A stretch of DNA of 41,523 nt, taken from positions 1-41,523 of the forward strand of contig CAJIYX010000015.1 of assembly GCA_905181725.1 (NCBI GenBank). The letters are read 5' to 3'. Made by a program: the position numbers and the translations under genes. Numbering within the stretch: the stretch's first letter is position 1; every line of letters begins with the position of its first letter. Shown one piece after another: positions 34,122 through 41,523 of the stretch. Origin of the DNA: Alphaproteobacteria bacterium UBA830. GTDB lineage: Bacteria > Pseudomonadota > Alphaproteobacteria > MPNO01 > UBA830. The notes under the pieces were generated by a model. It did not search any database and had not been told where the DNA came from. It saw nothing but the letters and a program-made list of their open reading frames with translations.

Positions 34122-35303
34122 ATGGCCAAGAGTTTCCTTGAAGATAAAGAAATCTGCATCGTCGCCTATGGCGAGACCAAGATCGTCCGCCGCGGCGGAC
34201 GATCTGCCTATGAAATAGCCGCCGAAGTCGCCGAGCAGCTATACAAAAAGACCAAGCTCGGACCGTCGGATATCGACGGCGTAACCTTCACCGTGCCGAT
34301 CAGCGAATGTTCGAACCCGTTCTGGTCAGGCTATGCGACCGAATATCTCGGTATTTCGGCCAAGTGGCTGCAGACCAGCGATATCGGCGGAGCATCTGCC
34401 ATCGGTAACGTGACGCGGGCCGCGATGGCGATCAAATCCGGCCTGTGCGAAACCGCCATGATCCTCGGCGTGGATGCGCCGTCGACCCAATGGCGCGCCT
34501 ATTACGGCAGCTACCGCAACGAATTCTGGGACCCGGTCGGTGTCCAGGGGCCGCCCGGCGCCTTCGGCCTGCTGATGAACCGCTACGAGCACCAATATGA
34601 GCTTGATTTCCGCGGCCTCGGCGCACTTGCCGTCGCTCAGCGCAACGGCGCGATTAAGAACCCGAACGCGTACGAGAAACTTCGCCACAAGATCACCATC
34701 GACGATTACATTAATTCACGTCAGATCTCATCGCCGCTGCGGCTGCTTGATTCCGTAATGTGGGCCGATGGCGGCAACGGCCTGGTGATGATGAAAACCA
34801 GCCGGGCAAAGAAGCTCGGCCTGACCAATCGCGTCTATCCGATCTCCTATGCCGAGATTTCCAATTTCGACTGCGCCAACCAGACGCCGGATATCACAGC
34901 GACCGGTCATTCAGTTGTTGGGCCCAAGGTTCTGCGCGACGCTAAGATGAAGGCGAAGGACATCGACATGTTTCACCCTTATGACGACTTTTTGTTCGCC
35001 GTCATGCTAAAGGCCGAGCAATGCGGTTTTGCCAAAAAAGGCCAGGGCTCTCAGTTCCTGCGCGATACCGATCTCGGCCCCAAGGGCACGCTGCCGATCA
35101 ATACCGGCGGTGGACAGATAAGCTGCGGCCAGCCCGGCCTCGCCGGCGGCGGGATTAACCTGACGGAGGCCGTGCGCCAGCTCATGGGCGAAGGCAAAGG
35201 CCGCCAGGTACCGAATGCGCGCAATGCGATGGTGACCGGCATCGGAGTGATCCCGTATGGCCGGAACTGGGGATCGGCGAATGCCATGGTCCTGGTAAAT
35301 TAG
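34122..35303 (+). CDS. Thiolase-fold protein (lipid-transfer/Ltp2-like), canonical catalytic residues absent
   Basis: This 393-residue protein has the thiolase fold of the SCP-x/lipid-transfer group: DIGGASAIGNVTRAAMAIKSG where thiolases carry their catalytic Cys, MWADGGNGLVMM, and a C-terminal NTGGGQISCGQPG block that in thiolases reads NxxGGxxxxGHPxGA. The first Cys is absent and the GHP His is replaced by Gln. It is followed 16 bp later by a DUF35 protein, as in Ltp2-type aldolases of steroid side-chain loss. A retro-aldol on a 3-hydroxyacyl-CoA is therefore a better guess than thiolysis. GGAG lies before ATG 34122. Confidence 0.85.
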   Translation: MAKSFLEDKEICIVAYGETKIVRRGGRSAYEIAAEVAEQLYKKTKLGPSDIDGVTFTVPISECSNPFWSGYATEYLGISAKWLQTSDIGGASAIGNVTRAAMAIKSGLCETAMILGVDAPSTQWRAYYGSYRNEFWDPVGVQGPPGAFGLLMNRYEHQYELDFRGLGALAVAQRNGAIKNPNAYEKLRHKITIDDYINSRQISSPLRLLDSVMWADGGNGLVMMKTSRAKKLGLTNRVYPISYAEISNFDCANQTPDITATGHSVVGPKVLRDAKMKAKDIDMFHPYDDFLFAVMLKAEQCGFAKKGQGSQFLRDTDLGPKGTLPINTGGGQISCGQPGLAGGGINLTEAVRQLMGEGKGRQVPNARNAMVTGIGVIPYGRNWGSANAMVLVN

Positions 35304-35319
35304 GAAGGGGAGAAAAATT

Positions 35320-35760
35320 ATGGCTGACACAAACGTAAAACCCCGCCCGCTGCCCAAACCGACGCCCGCGACCCAAGCTTTCTGGGACGGTGCGAAGAAG
35401 GGCAAGCTGATGCTACAGTGGGACCCGACGACGAAGAAATACCAGTTCTGGCCGCGCGCCAATAGCGTACGCACCGGCAAGCGGAACCTTCAGTGGAAAG
35501 CGACATCGGGCAAGGGTGAGCTGTATTCGTTCACCATCACCCATGTGCCGACACCGGGCTTCGAAGCCCGCGCGCCCTACGTGATCGGCATGATCGAGCT
35601 GGACGAAGGTGTCCGGATCATCGCCAACCTGATAAATATAAAGATCGACGACGTCGAGATTGGTATGCGGATGAAAGTCGCCTGGGAGAAACTCAGCGAC
35701 GACATCACCTATTTCGCGTTCGAGCCCAACAAACGGGCAAAATCCAAACCGAAAAAGTAG
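35320..35760 (+). CDS. DUF35 OB-fold protein with degenerate zinc ribbon
   Basis: This 146-residue protein has the N-terminal helix-linker of the family (TPATQAFWDGAKKGKLMLQW), a rubredoxin-like ribbon segment and the OB-fold DUF35 domain (GELYSFTITHVPTPGFEARA, PYVIGMIELDEGVRI). In normal members the ribbon has four Cys around WPRxxCPxC; here the equivalents read WDPTTKKYQFWPRANSVRTG, with no cysteine in the whole ribbon. DUF35 proteins bind thiolase-fold partners and assist acyl-CoA cleavage; this one directly follows such a gene. GGAAGGGGAG precedes the ATG. Confidence 0.85.
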   Translation: MADTNVKPRPLPKPTPATQAFWDGAKKGKLMLQWDPTTKKYQFWPRANSVRTGKRNLQWKATSGKGELYSFTITHVPTPGFEARAPYVIGMIELDEGVRIIANLINIKIDDVEIGMRMKVAWEKLSDDITYFAFEPNKRAKSKPKK

Positions 35761-35766
35761 ACTGCC

Positions 35767-37308
35767 GTGAAACTGGGCTCACTGATTGCCGATTGTGCGC
35801 TCCGGTATCCGGAGCGTGAGGTGCTGGTCTGTAAGGACCGGCGGATCACCTTCGGTGAACTTGATACGAATGCCAACCGGCTGGCCAATGCCTATGCCGG
35901 GCGCGGTATGGCAATCGGCGACCGACTGGCAATGTTCCTGCCCAACAGCGCCGAGCTGATCGAGGCTATGTGCGGTGCGGCCAAGGCTGGCGGCGTGATC
36001 GTGCCGATCGCAACGCGGCTCGCCCCGCCCGAGGTCGCCTTCATTCTGGGCGATTGCGAACCCTGGGCCGTGTGCTTCACGCCACAGCACCGCGAACTCG
36101 TCCACGACGCCGCAAAGGACCTCGACAATCCATTGATGGTGGTTTTCGACGGCGACGCCGAAGACGACGAAATCACGTTCGGGGCCCTGATGGCCGAAGG
36201 TGCAAACACACCGCCACCGCCCCTGCCGACCGACTTCGACACACTGACCCTCGGCTACACCTCGGGCACCACCGGGCGCCCCAAGGGCGCGCTCGCCACC
36301 CATATGGCGCTGGTGCTGACCGGCGGCTACATGAACCTCGCCGAATGGCACCTGACCGCCGAGGACCGTATTCTAGCGACCACGCCGATGGCGCACCGGA
36401 CCGGGCTTGGGCGCGTCGCCAACGCTGTCTGTTGCGGGTGCACAGTCGTCATCATGGAAAAATTCGATCCGGTCGCGGCGGTCGATCTGATTGAAAAAGA
36501 AAAAATCACCATCATCGGCCTGGTCCCGACGATCGCACGCATGTTGATGCCCGAAATCGAAAAACGGCCTGACGCGGTGAAATCTGCACGCCTCATGGTC
36601 GCGACCGGCGAAGCGTTCCCCATCGACATCAAGAAGCGGCTCGCGACGACCGCGCCGAATATCGGGCTCTACACATTCTATGCTCAGACCGAGGCTGGCT
36701 TCATTACGGGCCTTCGCCCCGAAGAACAGGCCAGCCATCCGGATTCCTGCGGCCGCCCGGTGCCGGCGGTCGAGGTACGCATTGTCGACGAAGACCTGAA
36801 CGAAGTGCCGCGCGGTGAGGTCGGCGAGATTACCTGCCGCTGCGGGACGCCCGGCGTCATGTCGATGCCGGAATACTGGCGCAACCCGGAGGCGACCGCC
36901 GCCGCGTTCCACGAAGGGTGGCTTCGCACCGGCGATCTCGCACGGATGGACCTGGACGGCTACGTCTATTTCATCGACCGCGCCAAAGACATGATCGTTT
37001 CGGGCGGTCTGAACATCTATTCGCGAGAGGTCGAGGTTGCGCTCGAAGCCCATCCCGCCGTGAATGAAGCCGCGGTTCTGCCGGTGCCTGATGCCGAGTT
37101 TGGCGAATCCGTCTTTGCGTATGTCACCTTCCAGGCAGGCGCGTGTGCGACCGAAGACGAACTGATCGCGCATTGCCGCGAGAGGATTGCGAGCTATAAG
37201 AAACCAAAATACATTCGCGAAATCGACGTTCTGCCTCGTAACAGCACTGGTAAGATCGTCAAGGTCGCGCTGCGTGAACGCGCTGCCAAGGAACTGACGG
37301 ACGCCTGA
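35767..37308 (+). CDS. AMP-forming acyl-CoA synthetase/ligase
   Basis: This 513-residue enzyme has the ANL-superfamily motifs: TLGYTSGTTGRPKG (P-loop, about residues 160-173), LYTFYAQTEAG for the A5-type adenylate site, GWLRTGDLARMDLDGY, DMIVSGGLNIYSREVE hinge, and the C-terminal Lys in LPRNSTGKIVK. It activates a carboxylic acid to its CoA ester. It starts with GTG at 35767, 6 bp after the DUF35 stop, and overlaps the next gene by one base (TGATG). It is the likely entry step of the operon's pathway. Confidence 0.93.
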   Translation: MKLGSLIADCALRYPEREVLVCKDRRITFGELDTNANRLANAYAGRGMAIGDRLAMFLPNSAELIEAMCGAAKAGGVIVPIATRLAPPEVAFILGDCEPWAVCFTPQHRELVHDAAKDLDNPLMVVFDGDAEDDEITFGALMAEGANTPPPPLPTDFDTLTLGYTSGTTGRPKGALATHMALVLTGGYMNLAEWHLTAEDRILATTPMAHRTGLGRVANAVCCGCTVVIMEKFDPVAAVDLIEKEKITIIGLVPTIARMLMPEIEKRPDAVKSARLMVATGEAFPIDIKKRLATTAPNIGLYTFYAQTEAGFITGLRPEEQASHPDSCGRPVPAVEVRIVDEDLNEVPRGEVGEITCRCGTPGVMSMPEYWRNPEATAAAFHEGWLRTGDLARMDLDGYVYFIDRAKDMIVSGGLNIYSREVEVALEAHPAVNEAAVLPVPDAEFGESVFAYVTFQAGACATEDELIAHCRERIASYKKPKYIREIDVLPRNSTGKIVKVALRERAAKELTDA

Positions 37309-38390
37309 TGGAACTTCTTCTGAGCGACGAACAGACAATGCTGCGCGATAGCGCCGCCACTTTCACCGAACGCCGCGGCGGTGCAGACCGATTGCGCCAA
37401 CAAAGAGATGCTGGCGCCAAGATCGACCGCGGGACCTGGGTGCGGGCCGCCGAAGCCGGCTGGCTCGCGATCCTGGTGCCTGAAAGCGCTGGAGGCCTCG
37501 GGCTCGGCCTCACAGAACTTTGTCTGATATCGGAAGAACTCGGCAAAGGTCTTGTGCCCGAACCTGTCGCCGCGGTGGCAGCCGTCGCCCGCACCGTCGG
37601 CGCTTCGGACATCTCCGGTGCGCTTGTCTGCGGCGAAAAGATTATCCTCCCGGCCTTGATGGAAAGCGCCCGTTCGATTGGCGATGAAACTCCCGCTGTT
37701 ACGTTTTCAGCGAATGGCGATGCGGTATCACTCGACGGCGTTAAGACAGGCATTTCCTGCCCGGATGACGCTGACGGGTTTCTGGTATCTGCTATCGGGA
37801 CTGATGGTCCGGTTCTGGCCCTGGTGAAACGGGGCGATGCAGAGATTCAGGCGAAACCCACCCTAGACGGCGCAACGATCGGCACGATTACCCTAAACGG
37901 AGTTGCGGGCTCAGCCGTTGCAGGACCCAACGAAACACCGGCCACCATTGCAGCTCTACTCGATGCCCTGCACCTCAGCAACGCGGCGGAGTTGCTCGGT
38001 GTTATGGAAACGGCGCAAGCCATCACGATTGAGTATCTGAAGACCCGCGAACAGTTCGACAGACCTATCGGGTCGTTCCAGGCCCTGCAGCATAAAGCGG
38101 TCGATAATCTCGCGGCAATCGAGATGTGTCGCTCACTGATCTATCAGGCGGCGCGTGCGCTCGATGGCGGTGGCGGTTCGCCGGGTCTGTCGTCGGCAGC
38201 ACTGTCCAAGGCCGCGACAAGCGCGCTCGATGTCTGCAAATCCGCGGTACAGATGCATGGCGGCATTGGCTTTACCGACGAGCACGACATCGGCCTCTAT
38301 CTCAAACGCGCCGTTATCCTTGCCGCGCGCTACGGAAATGCAGGCCTTCACCGCAAACGCTATGCAGAATTCACAGAGACGCATGCCTGA
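37308..38390 (+). CDS. Acyl-CoA dehydrogenase
   Basis: This 360-residue flavoprotein has AGWLAILVPESAGGLGLGLT in the N-domain, REQFDRPIGSFQALQHKAVDNLA in the C-domain with its FAD contacts, and MHGGIGFTDEHDIGLYLKRA near the end, where the catalytic-type Glu sits in many bacterial acyl-CoA dehydrogenases. It is slightly short compared with common 380-residue members, as seen in the paired or atypical steroid-type enzymes. Its ATG overlaps the ligase stop by one base. It makes the alpha,beta-unsaturated acyl-CoA for the hydratase. Confidence 0.92.
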   Translation: MELLLSDEQTMLRDSAATFTERRGGADRLRQQRDAGAKIDRGTWVRAAEAGWLAILVPESAGGLGLGLTELCLISEELGKGLVPEPVAAVAAVARTVGASDISGALVCGEKIILPALMESARSIGDETPAVTFSANGDAVSLDGVKTGISCPDDADGFLVSAIGTDGPVLALVKRGDAEIQAKPTLDGATIGTITLNGVAGSAVAGPNETPATIAALLDALHLSNAAELLGVMETAQAITIEYLKTREQFDRPIGSFQALQHKAVDNLAAIEMCRSLIYQAARALDGGGGSPGLSSAALSKAATSALDVCKSAVQMHGGIGFTDEHDIGLYLKRAVILAARYGNAGLHRKRYAEFTETHA

Positions 38391-38453
38391 CCGGGCGTTG
38401 CACTGACGGGACGCAATCCTTAACAATGAGCGGATAATCAGAGGAATCAAACC

Positions 38454-39857
38454 ATGCCCGACCAGTCTTACCGCACGTTCCTGAAAAATCTCGAGCAGCA
38501 AGGAGAGCTCATCCACTTCATTAAGGAAGTGGATCCGGCAGAAAACATGTCTGCGATCGAGTGGAAGGCTTATAATGAACTGGGCAAGGCGAGCCTTTTC
38601 AGTAATCTGAAAGGCCATGAAGGCTGGCAGGCGACGAGTCAGATTCTCTCCGACCGCAAGAAATGGGCTATCGGGCTCGGCGTAAGCGAAGACAACATCC
38701 TCGACGAAATGAGTGAACGCCTGAGACAGACCATCAAAACGGTCGAGGTCGATTCCGACGCAGCACCGGTTCAAGAAGTTGTCTTCAAAGGCGACGCCGT
38801 TAATATTCTCGACGTCCCCTCAATGATGACGTCCGAAGACGACGGCGGGCGCTACTTCGCGTCCGGCATGGCCATTGTGAAGGATCCGAAAACCGGCATC
38901 CGCAACATGTCGGTTCATCGCCAAATGATCCTCAACGAGCGCGAGACTGGCCTTATCATGCTCCCGCGCCAAGCCAAGCGCATTTACGACATGTATGCAG
39001 CTCAGGGAAAGGGTATGCCCGTCGCCATGGTCTATGGTGCCCATCCTGCCATCTTTTACGGTTCCGGGTTCACCACGACCTATGGCAAGGACGAACTGGA
39101 GATCGCCGGCTCTCTGCTCGGCGAAGGGGTACGCATGGTCAAATGCAAAACCGTTGATATCGAAGTTCCCGCCGAGGCCGAAATGGTGCTCGAAGGCGAA
39201 ATTTTGTTCGACAAACAGGTGCCGGAAGGGCCGTTCGGTGAGATCCCCGGCACTTACGCGGAGGCCACTGAATCCCATGTGTTTCGGGTAAACTGCATGA
39301 CCCGCCGCAAGGACCCAATCTTTTACGCCGTCCATTGCGGGTACCCGACAACGGACACCCAAGGCACCATGGCACTCGGAGTCGAAATTGCCACCAAAGA
39401 CCATCTGAAGAACGTCGAAGGCGGGCTCGACCTGCTCGATGTCCGCTGCCATCCATCCGCCGGCATGATGATGTTGGTGTTGAAAATCCGCCCGCGCGTT
39501 GAAGGCCAGGCGAAAACCGCGCTGATGGCCGCCCTATCCGGCGCCTATCTGCATCCCAAGCTCGCCATAGCCGTCGATGACGATATAGATGCGAACGACC
39601 TGCGCCAGGTCATGTGGTCCATGACCACACGCGTTCATGCCGAGCGCGATGTGATCATGATCCCCAACACCCGGGTCTTCGCGCTGGACAACATCTCGCC
39701 CGTCGTTGAGGGCCAGAACAGCTTCCACCGACTCGGCACGAAGTGGATGATCGATGCGACAAAGCCCGCCGTGACACAGGTCGAAGAACGCGCGCGCTTT
39801 GCCGCCGCCATGCCACACAACTACGACAGCGTGAACCTCGAGGATTTTCTGCCTTAG
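38454..39857 (+). CDS. UbiD-family prenylated-FMN decarboxylase
   Basis: This 467-residue protein has the UbiD triad: Arg156 in NMSVHRQMI, Glu258 and Glu263 in PEGPFGEIPG, five apart as in AroY/Fdc1-type enzymes. It also has VYGAHPAIFYGSGFT, KCKTVDIEVPAEAEMV and the C-terminal VMWSMTTRVHAERDV block. It removes CO2 from an aromatic, heteroaromatic or alpha,beta-unsaturated acid with prFMN. No UbiX-like prenyltransferase gene lies nearby, so the cofactor must come from elsewhere. It is 63 bp after the dehydrogenase and ends the operon. The call is solid, the substrate open. Confidence 0.95.
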   Translation: MPDQSYRTFLKNLEQQGELIHFIKEVDPAENMSAIEWKAYNELGKASLFSNLKGHEGWQATSQILSDRKKWAIGLGVSEDNILDEMSERLRQTIKTVEVDSDAAPVQEVVFKGDAVNILDVPSMMTSEDDGGRYFASGMAIVKDPKTGIRNMSVHRQMILNERETGLIMLPRQAKRIYDMYAAQGKGMPVAMVYGAHPAIFYGSGFTTTYGKDELEIAGSLLGEGVRMVKCKTVDIEVPAEAEMVLEGEILFDKQVPEGPFGEIPGTYAEATESHVFRVNCMTRRKDPIFYAVHCGYPTTDTQGTMALGVEIATKDHLKNVEGGLDLLDVRCHPSAGMMMLVLKIRPRVEGQAKTALMAALSGAYLHPKLAIAVDDDIDANDLRQVMWSMTTRVHAERDVIMIPNTRVFALDNISPVVEGQNSFHRLGTKWMIDATKPAVTQVEERARFAAAMPHNYDSVNLEDFLP

Positions 39858-39877
39858 GACAATCCGGCGCCGCGGCG

Positions 39878-40320
39878 CTAGCGGAAACTCTTTTTGGTCC
39901 ACCAGCATTTCCGCGCTGCGATGTCATAGGCGAACCGATGACCGGTCAGTACCGTCAACACGCCGACGACACCGCCCTTTAGCCAGGCCGGATCGCTATC
40001 GAGATCTAGACGGGCGACCAATGACGACAGGCTCTCATCGTCTTTCCGTCCCAGTTCGGCCGCAGCTCAGGCCGCAGCTGGCGTGGATTCAAAAATTACC
40101 ACGTTCCCGGTCCCTTCTTAGGCTGCGGCTCACAGCACGCCTTGCCACACGCCCGGTCGTAGGGCCAGATATCCACCGAATTGTGATTGATGTATTTGCG
40201 GCTGTTCACAAACCACAGCCGCCCGCGGTAGCCGATCAGGGATGAAACATGCGGCTAGTGCAGGCCGTCTTTGAGGATTGTCAGTTTATCAGTCGCGGCT
40301 GCGTCACGGATTTGTGAAGT
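39878..40320 (-). pseudogene. Decayed gene of unknown family between UbiD and the PqqC-like gene
   Basis: Three protein-like runs lie on the minus strand separated by stops. From about 40317: DAAATDKLTILKDGLH, then TAG, then PHVSSLIGYRGRLWFVNSRK and YINHNSVDIWPYDRACGK, ending at TGG TAA. A shifted frame then gives LGRKDDESLSSLVARLDLDS, DPAWLKGGVVGVLTVLTGHR and AYDIAARKCWWTKK, stopping at 39878. Codon texture matches real coding DNA. The first run resembles a secreted repeat-propeller-like domain (IxLWFVNSxKYxNHN), but I do not recognise the family. Plainly broken: at least one nonsense codon and one frameshift. Confidence 0.6.
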
Positions 40321-40357
40321 CACACAAAAAAAAACCGCCACGAGGGCGGCGGTTTTT
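40321..40357 (-). terminator. Rho-independent terminator of the PqqC-like gene
   Basis: AAAAACCGCC (40330-40339) pairs with GGCGGTTTTT (40348-40357), and the minus strand carries a run of about ten T after the stem. It lies 23 bp past the stop of the PqqC-like gene. Confidence 0.85.
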
Positions 40358-40380
40358 ATCAGGCAAGAACGCATCCGGGC

Positions 40381-41124
40381 TTAAACAGCCATGCCCGGCG
40401 GCAAAAGGCGTTCTTCCTTGAGCACATGCGCGCGGTAAATCTCGGTGACCGATTCCCAACGGAGCATGCAGGCTTCCTCGCATATTTCCAGCGCCCGGTC
40501 GGCCACCGACCGGGAGTCGATATACTTTTCGCACAGCGCCATCTGGCGTGCGCTGTGTTCCTCATCCGCCTCAGCGTGCTCGACAAAAAACGCGATCTCG
40601 GGCGACTCGGCTGTGAACCCGTAATGTTTTGTCAGCGACGGAATAGTTATTTCCTTGTTCAGCGCCGGTTGCTGACCTTCCTGCGTTGCCTGCATCGCCA
40701 GGATCACGCCGAGCGGCTCATCGCGCAGGGTCTGAACGTAGTGCAGACGGCGCCCATGCCAGGCGGGTCCGATGTTGAGGAATTTGACCTCGTCATCGGT
40801 CAGGCCGGCGGCGTTGCAGAAATCGAAAATCATCCGGGAATGATCATGCGGCTCATGCCCCGGTCTCGGGATCGCAACCAGGCCTTCTTCCTCGGCAAGG
40901 TTCTCGATGACCGCGTGTTTGACGTCCTGCGGGCCTTTCCACAGCAGAAAACCGAAGGCCGGCAGCGCCATTTCGACGAACTTGTAATGGCTCGCCATAT
41001 AGACACCAAGCGGGTGCAGGCCGAGCGAGCCGTCGAGCATAAGCTGAAAAAACGGGTGGTTCTTTGTATGCCATTTGTCACGGATCGCATTGATCTCACG
41101 GGCGATGTTTTCGACGTTGGTCAT
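40381..41124 (-). CDS. PqqC/TenA-like heme-oxygenase-fold protein
   Basis: This 247-residue protein is a helical bundle of the TENA/THI-4/PqqC group: IRDKWHTKNHPFFQLMLDGS, VEMALPAFGFLLWKGPQDVK, AEEEGLVAIPRPGHEPHDHS and FFVEHAEADEEHSARQMALC. The His/Glu pattern (H of NHPF, E of AEEEG, HAEADEEH) could hold a di-iron or single metal centre, as in CADD-like or HDO enzymes. AAGGAG lies 7 bases before the ATG at 41124 and only one base before a second ATG at 41130, which settles the start. It is downstream of the LOG gene on the same strand. Confidence 0.8.
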   Translation of the reverse strand: MTNVENIAREINAIRDKWHTKNHPFFQLMLDGSLGLHPLGVYMASHYKFVEMALPAFGFLLWKGPQDVKHAVIENLAEEEGLVAIPRPGHEPHDHSRMIFDFCNAAGLTDDEVKFLNIGPAWHGRRLHYVQTLRDEPLGVILAMQATQEGQQPALNKEITIPSLTKHYGFTAESPEIAFFVEHAEADEEHSARQMALCEKYIDSRSVADRALEICEEACMLRWESVTEIYRAHVLKEERLLPPGMAV

Positions 41125-41175
41125 CTGCATGCTCCTTTTTACACGGCGTCGCGTTACAACATCCACAGCGCTATT

Positions 41176-41523
41176 TCACAAAAGCGGTCCGGGATTGTCG
41201 ACGGCAAATTCCTCGAGTCCGTCAATGATGATCTTGTACGCATCATCGACATTGTCCACGATCTGAAAAAGATCGAGATCTGCCCGGCTGATCGTACCGA
41301 ACTCGACCAGGGCCTCTAGGTTCATCACTTTGTTCCAGAACTCGCTGCCATACAGGATGATCGGCATATTTTTCTTCATCTTGCCGGTCTGGATCAACGT
41401 CAGACCTTCGAAAAATTCATCCATCGTGCCAAAACCGCCGGGCATGATGATGAGTGCCTTTGCGAGGTAGAGGAACCAGAATTTTCGTGTGAAGAAGTAA
41501 TGAAATTCAAAGGCGAGCTTCCG
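41176..41523 (-). CDS. LOG-family protein (putative cytokinin riboside phosphoribohydrolase), cut by window edge
   Basis: The frame is open from the window end to the stop at 41176 and encodes the C-terminal part of a lysine-decarboxylase-like (LOG) protein, with the signature PGGFGTMDEFFEGLTLIQTG preceded by FWFLYLAKALIIM. The rest reads NMPIILYGSEFWNKVMNL and EFAVDNPG. LOG proteins split nucleoside 5'-monophosphates to ribose 5-phosphate and the base. Only the C-terminal two thirds or less is seen; the start lies beyond 41523. It lies 51 bp upstream of the PqqC-like gene. Confidence 0.9.
   Translation of the reverse strand, partial: RKLAFEFHYFFTRKFWFLYLAKALIIMPGGFGTMDEFFEGLTLIQTGKMKKNMPIILYGSEFWNKVMNLEALVEFGTISRADLDLFQIVDNVDDAYKIIIDGLEEFAVDNPGPLL

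Noticed and set aside
36373-37338. Minus-strand frame of 321 codons opposite the acyl-CoA ligase
   Set aside because: It mirrors the ligase coding sequence, no motifs recognised.
1-41523. CRISPR array, insertion sequences, phage or toxin-antitoxin modules
   Set aside because: No spaced direct repeats, transposase or integrase motifs, or paired small genes of those types were seen; the only tandem repeat is the two-copy 17-mer at 27036-27069.

Overview
The window is GC-rich, densely packed and consistent with an alphaproteobacterium. This is an inference: the elongator tRNA-Met (CAT) and MnmA look alphaproteobacterial, and the rest is a heterotroph's catabolic repertoire (Rieske oxygenase, TauD/TfdA, GMC oxidoreductases, SsuABC/TauABC-type ABC transporter, UbiD, CoA-dependent degradation genes). 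No phage, insertion sequence, CRISPR array or secretion locus is visible.

Layout. (a) 31-3959: a MarR regulator and a GlcG/HbpS-like protein face a Rieske oxygenase and a glutamine-synthetase-like ligase, with a 25-bp perfect inverted repeat between them. This resembles the logic of aniline pathways, where an amine is gamma-glutamylated before ring hydroxylation. (b) 4021-7622: a small ORF, DUF3253, an MFS exporter, then a frameshifted TauD/TfdA gene and a decayed DUF4197 gene. (c) 7778-14567, all minus strand: a ThDP-dependent enzyme, an LLM flavin monooxygenase, a tandem VOC (extradiol-dioxygenase-like) protein with an odd active-site layout, an EamA exporter and a GMC dehydrogenase. This looks like a catabolic cluster of unknown substrate. 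(d) 14730-21774: DUF188, a broken TylF-type methyltransferase, a class I methyltransferase, a Tat-like small subunit with a GMC dehydrogenase, tRNA-Met, a twice-frameshifted hydroxypyruvate isomerase, DUF2867 and mnmA. (e) 21825-33126: a PEP-CTERM-like tail relic, an NMT1/THI5-type ABC importer operon, a molybdopterin oxidoreductase, DUF3179, a Gfo/Idh dehydrogenase with an aldehyde dehydrogenase, an aquaporin relic, an FMN hydroxy-acid oxidase and a winged-helix regulator. (f) 33249-39857: a compact plus-strand operon of crotonase, thiolase-like protein, DUF35 protein, acyl-CoA ligase, acyl-CoA dehydrogenase and UbiD decarboxylase. (g) 39878-41523: a decayed gene, a PqqC/TenA-like protein and a LOG-family protein cut by the window edge.

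Two things stand out. First, candidate new pathways: the Rieske plus GS-like pair, and the UbiD operon, whose thiolase-like protein and DUF35 partner both lack the usual catalytic or zinc residues, suggesting an Ltp2-like aldolase rather than a thiolase. Second, an unusual density of broken genes: at least six. Some carry only one-base indels and could be sequence errors. Others have lost internal segments and are real relics.
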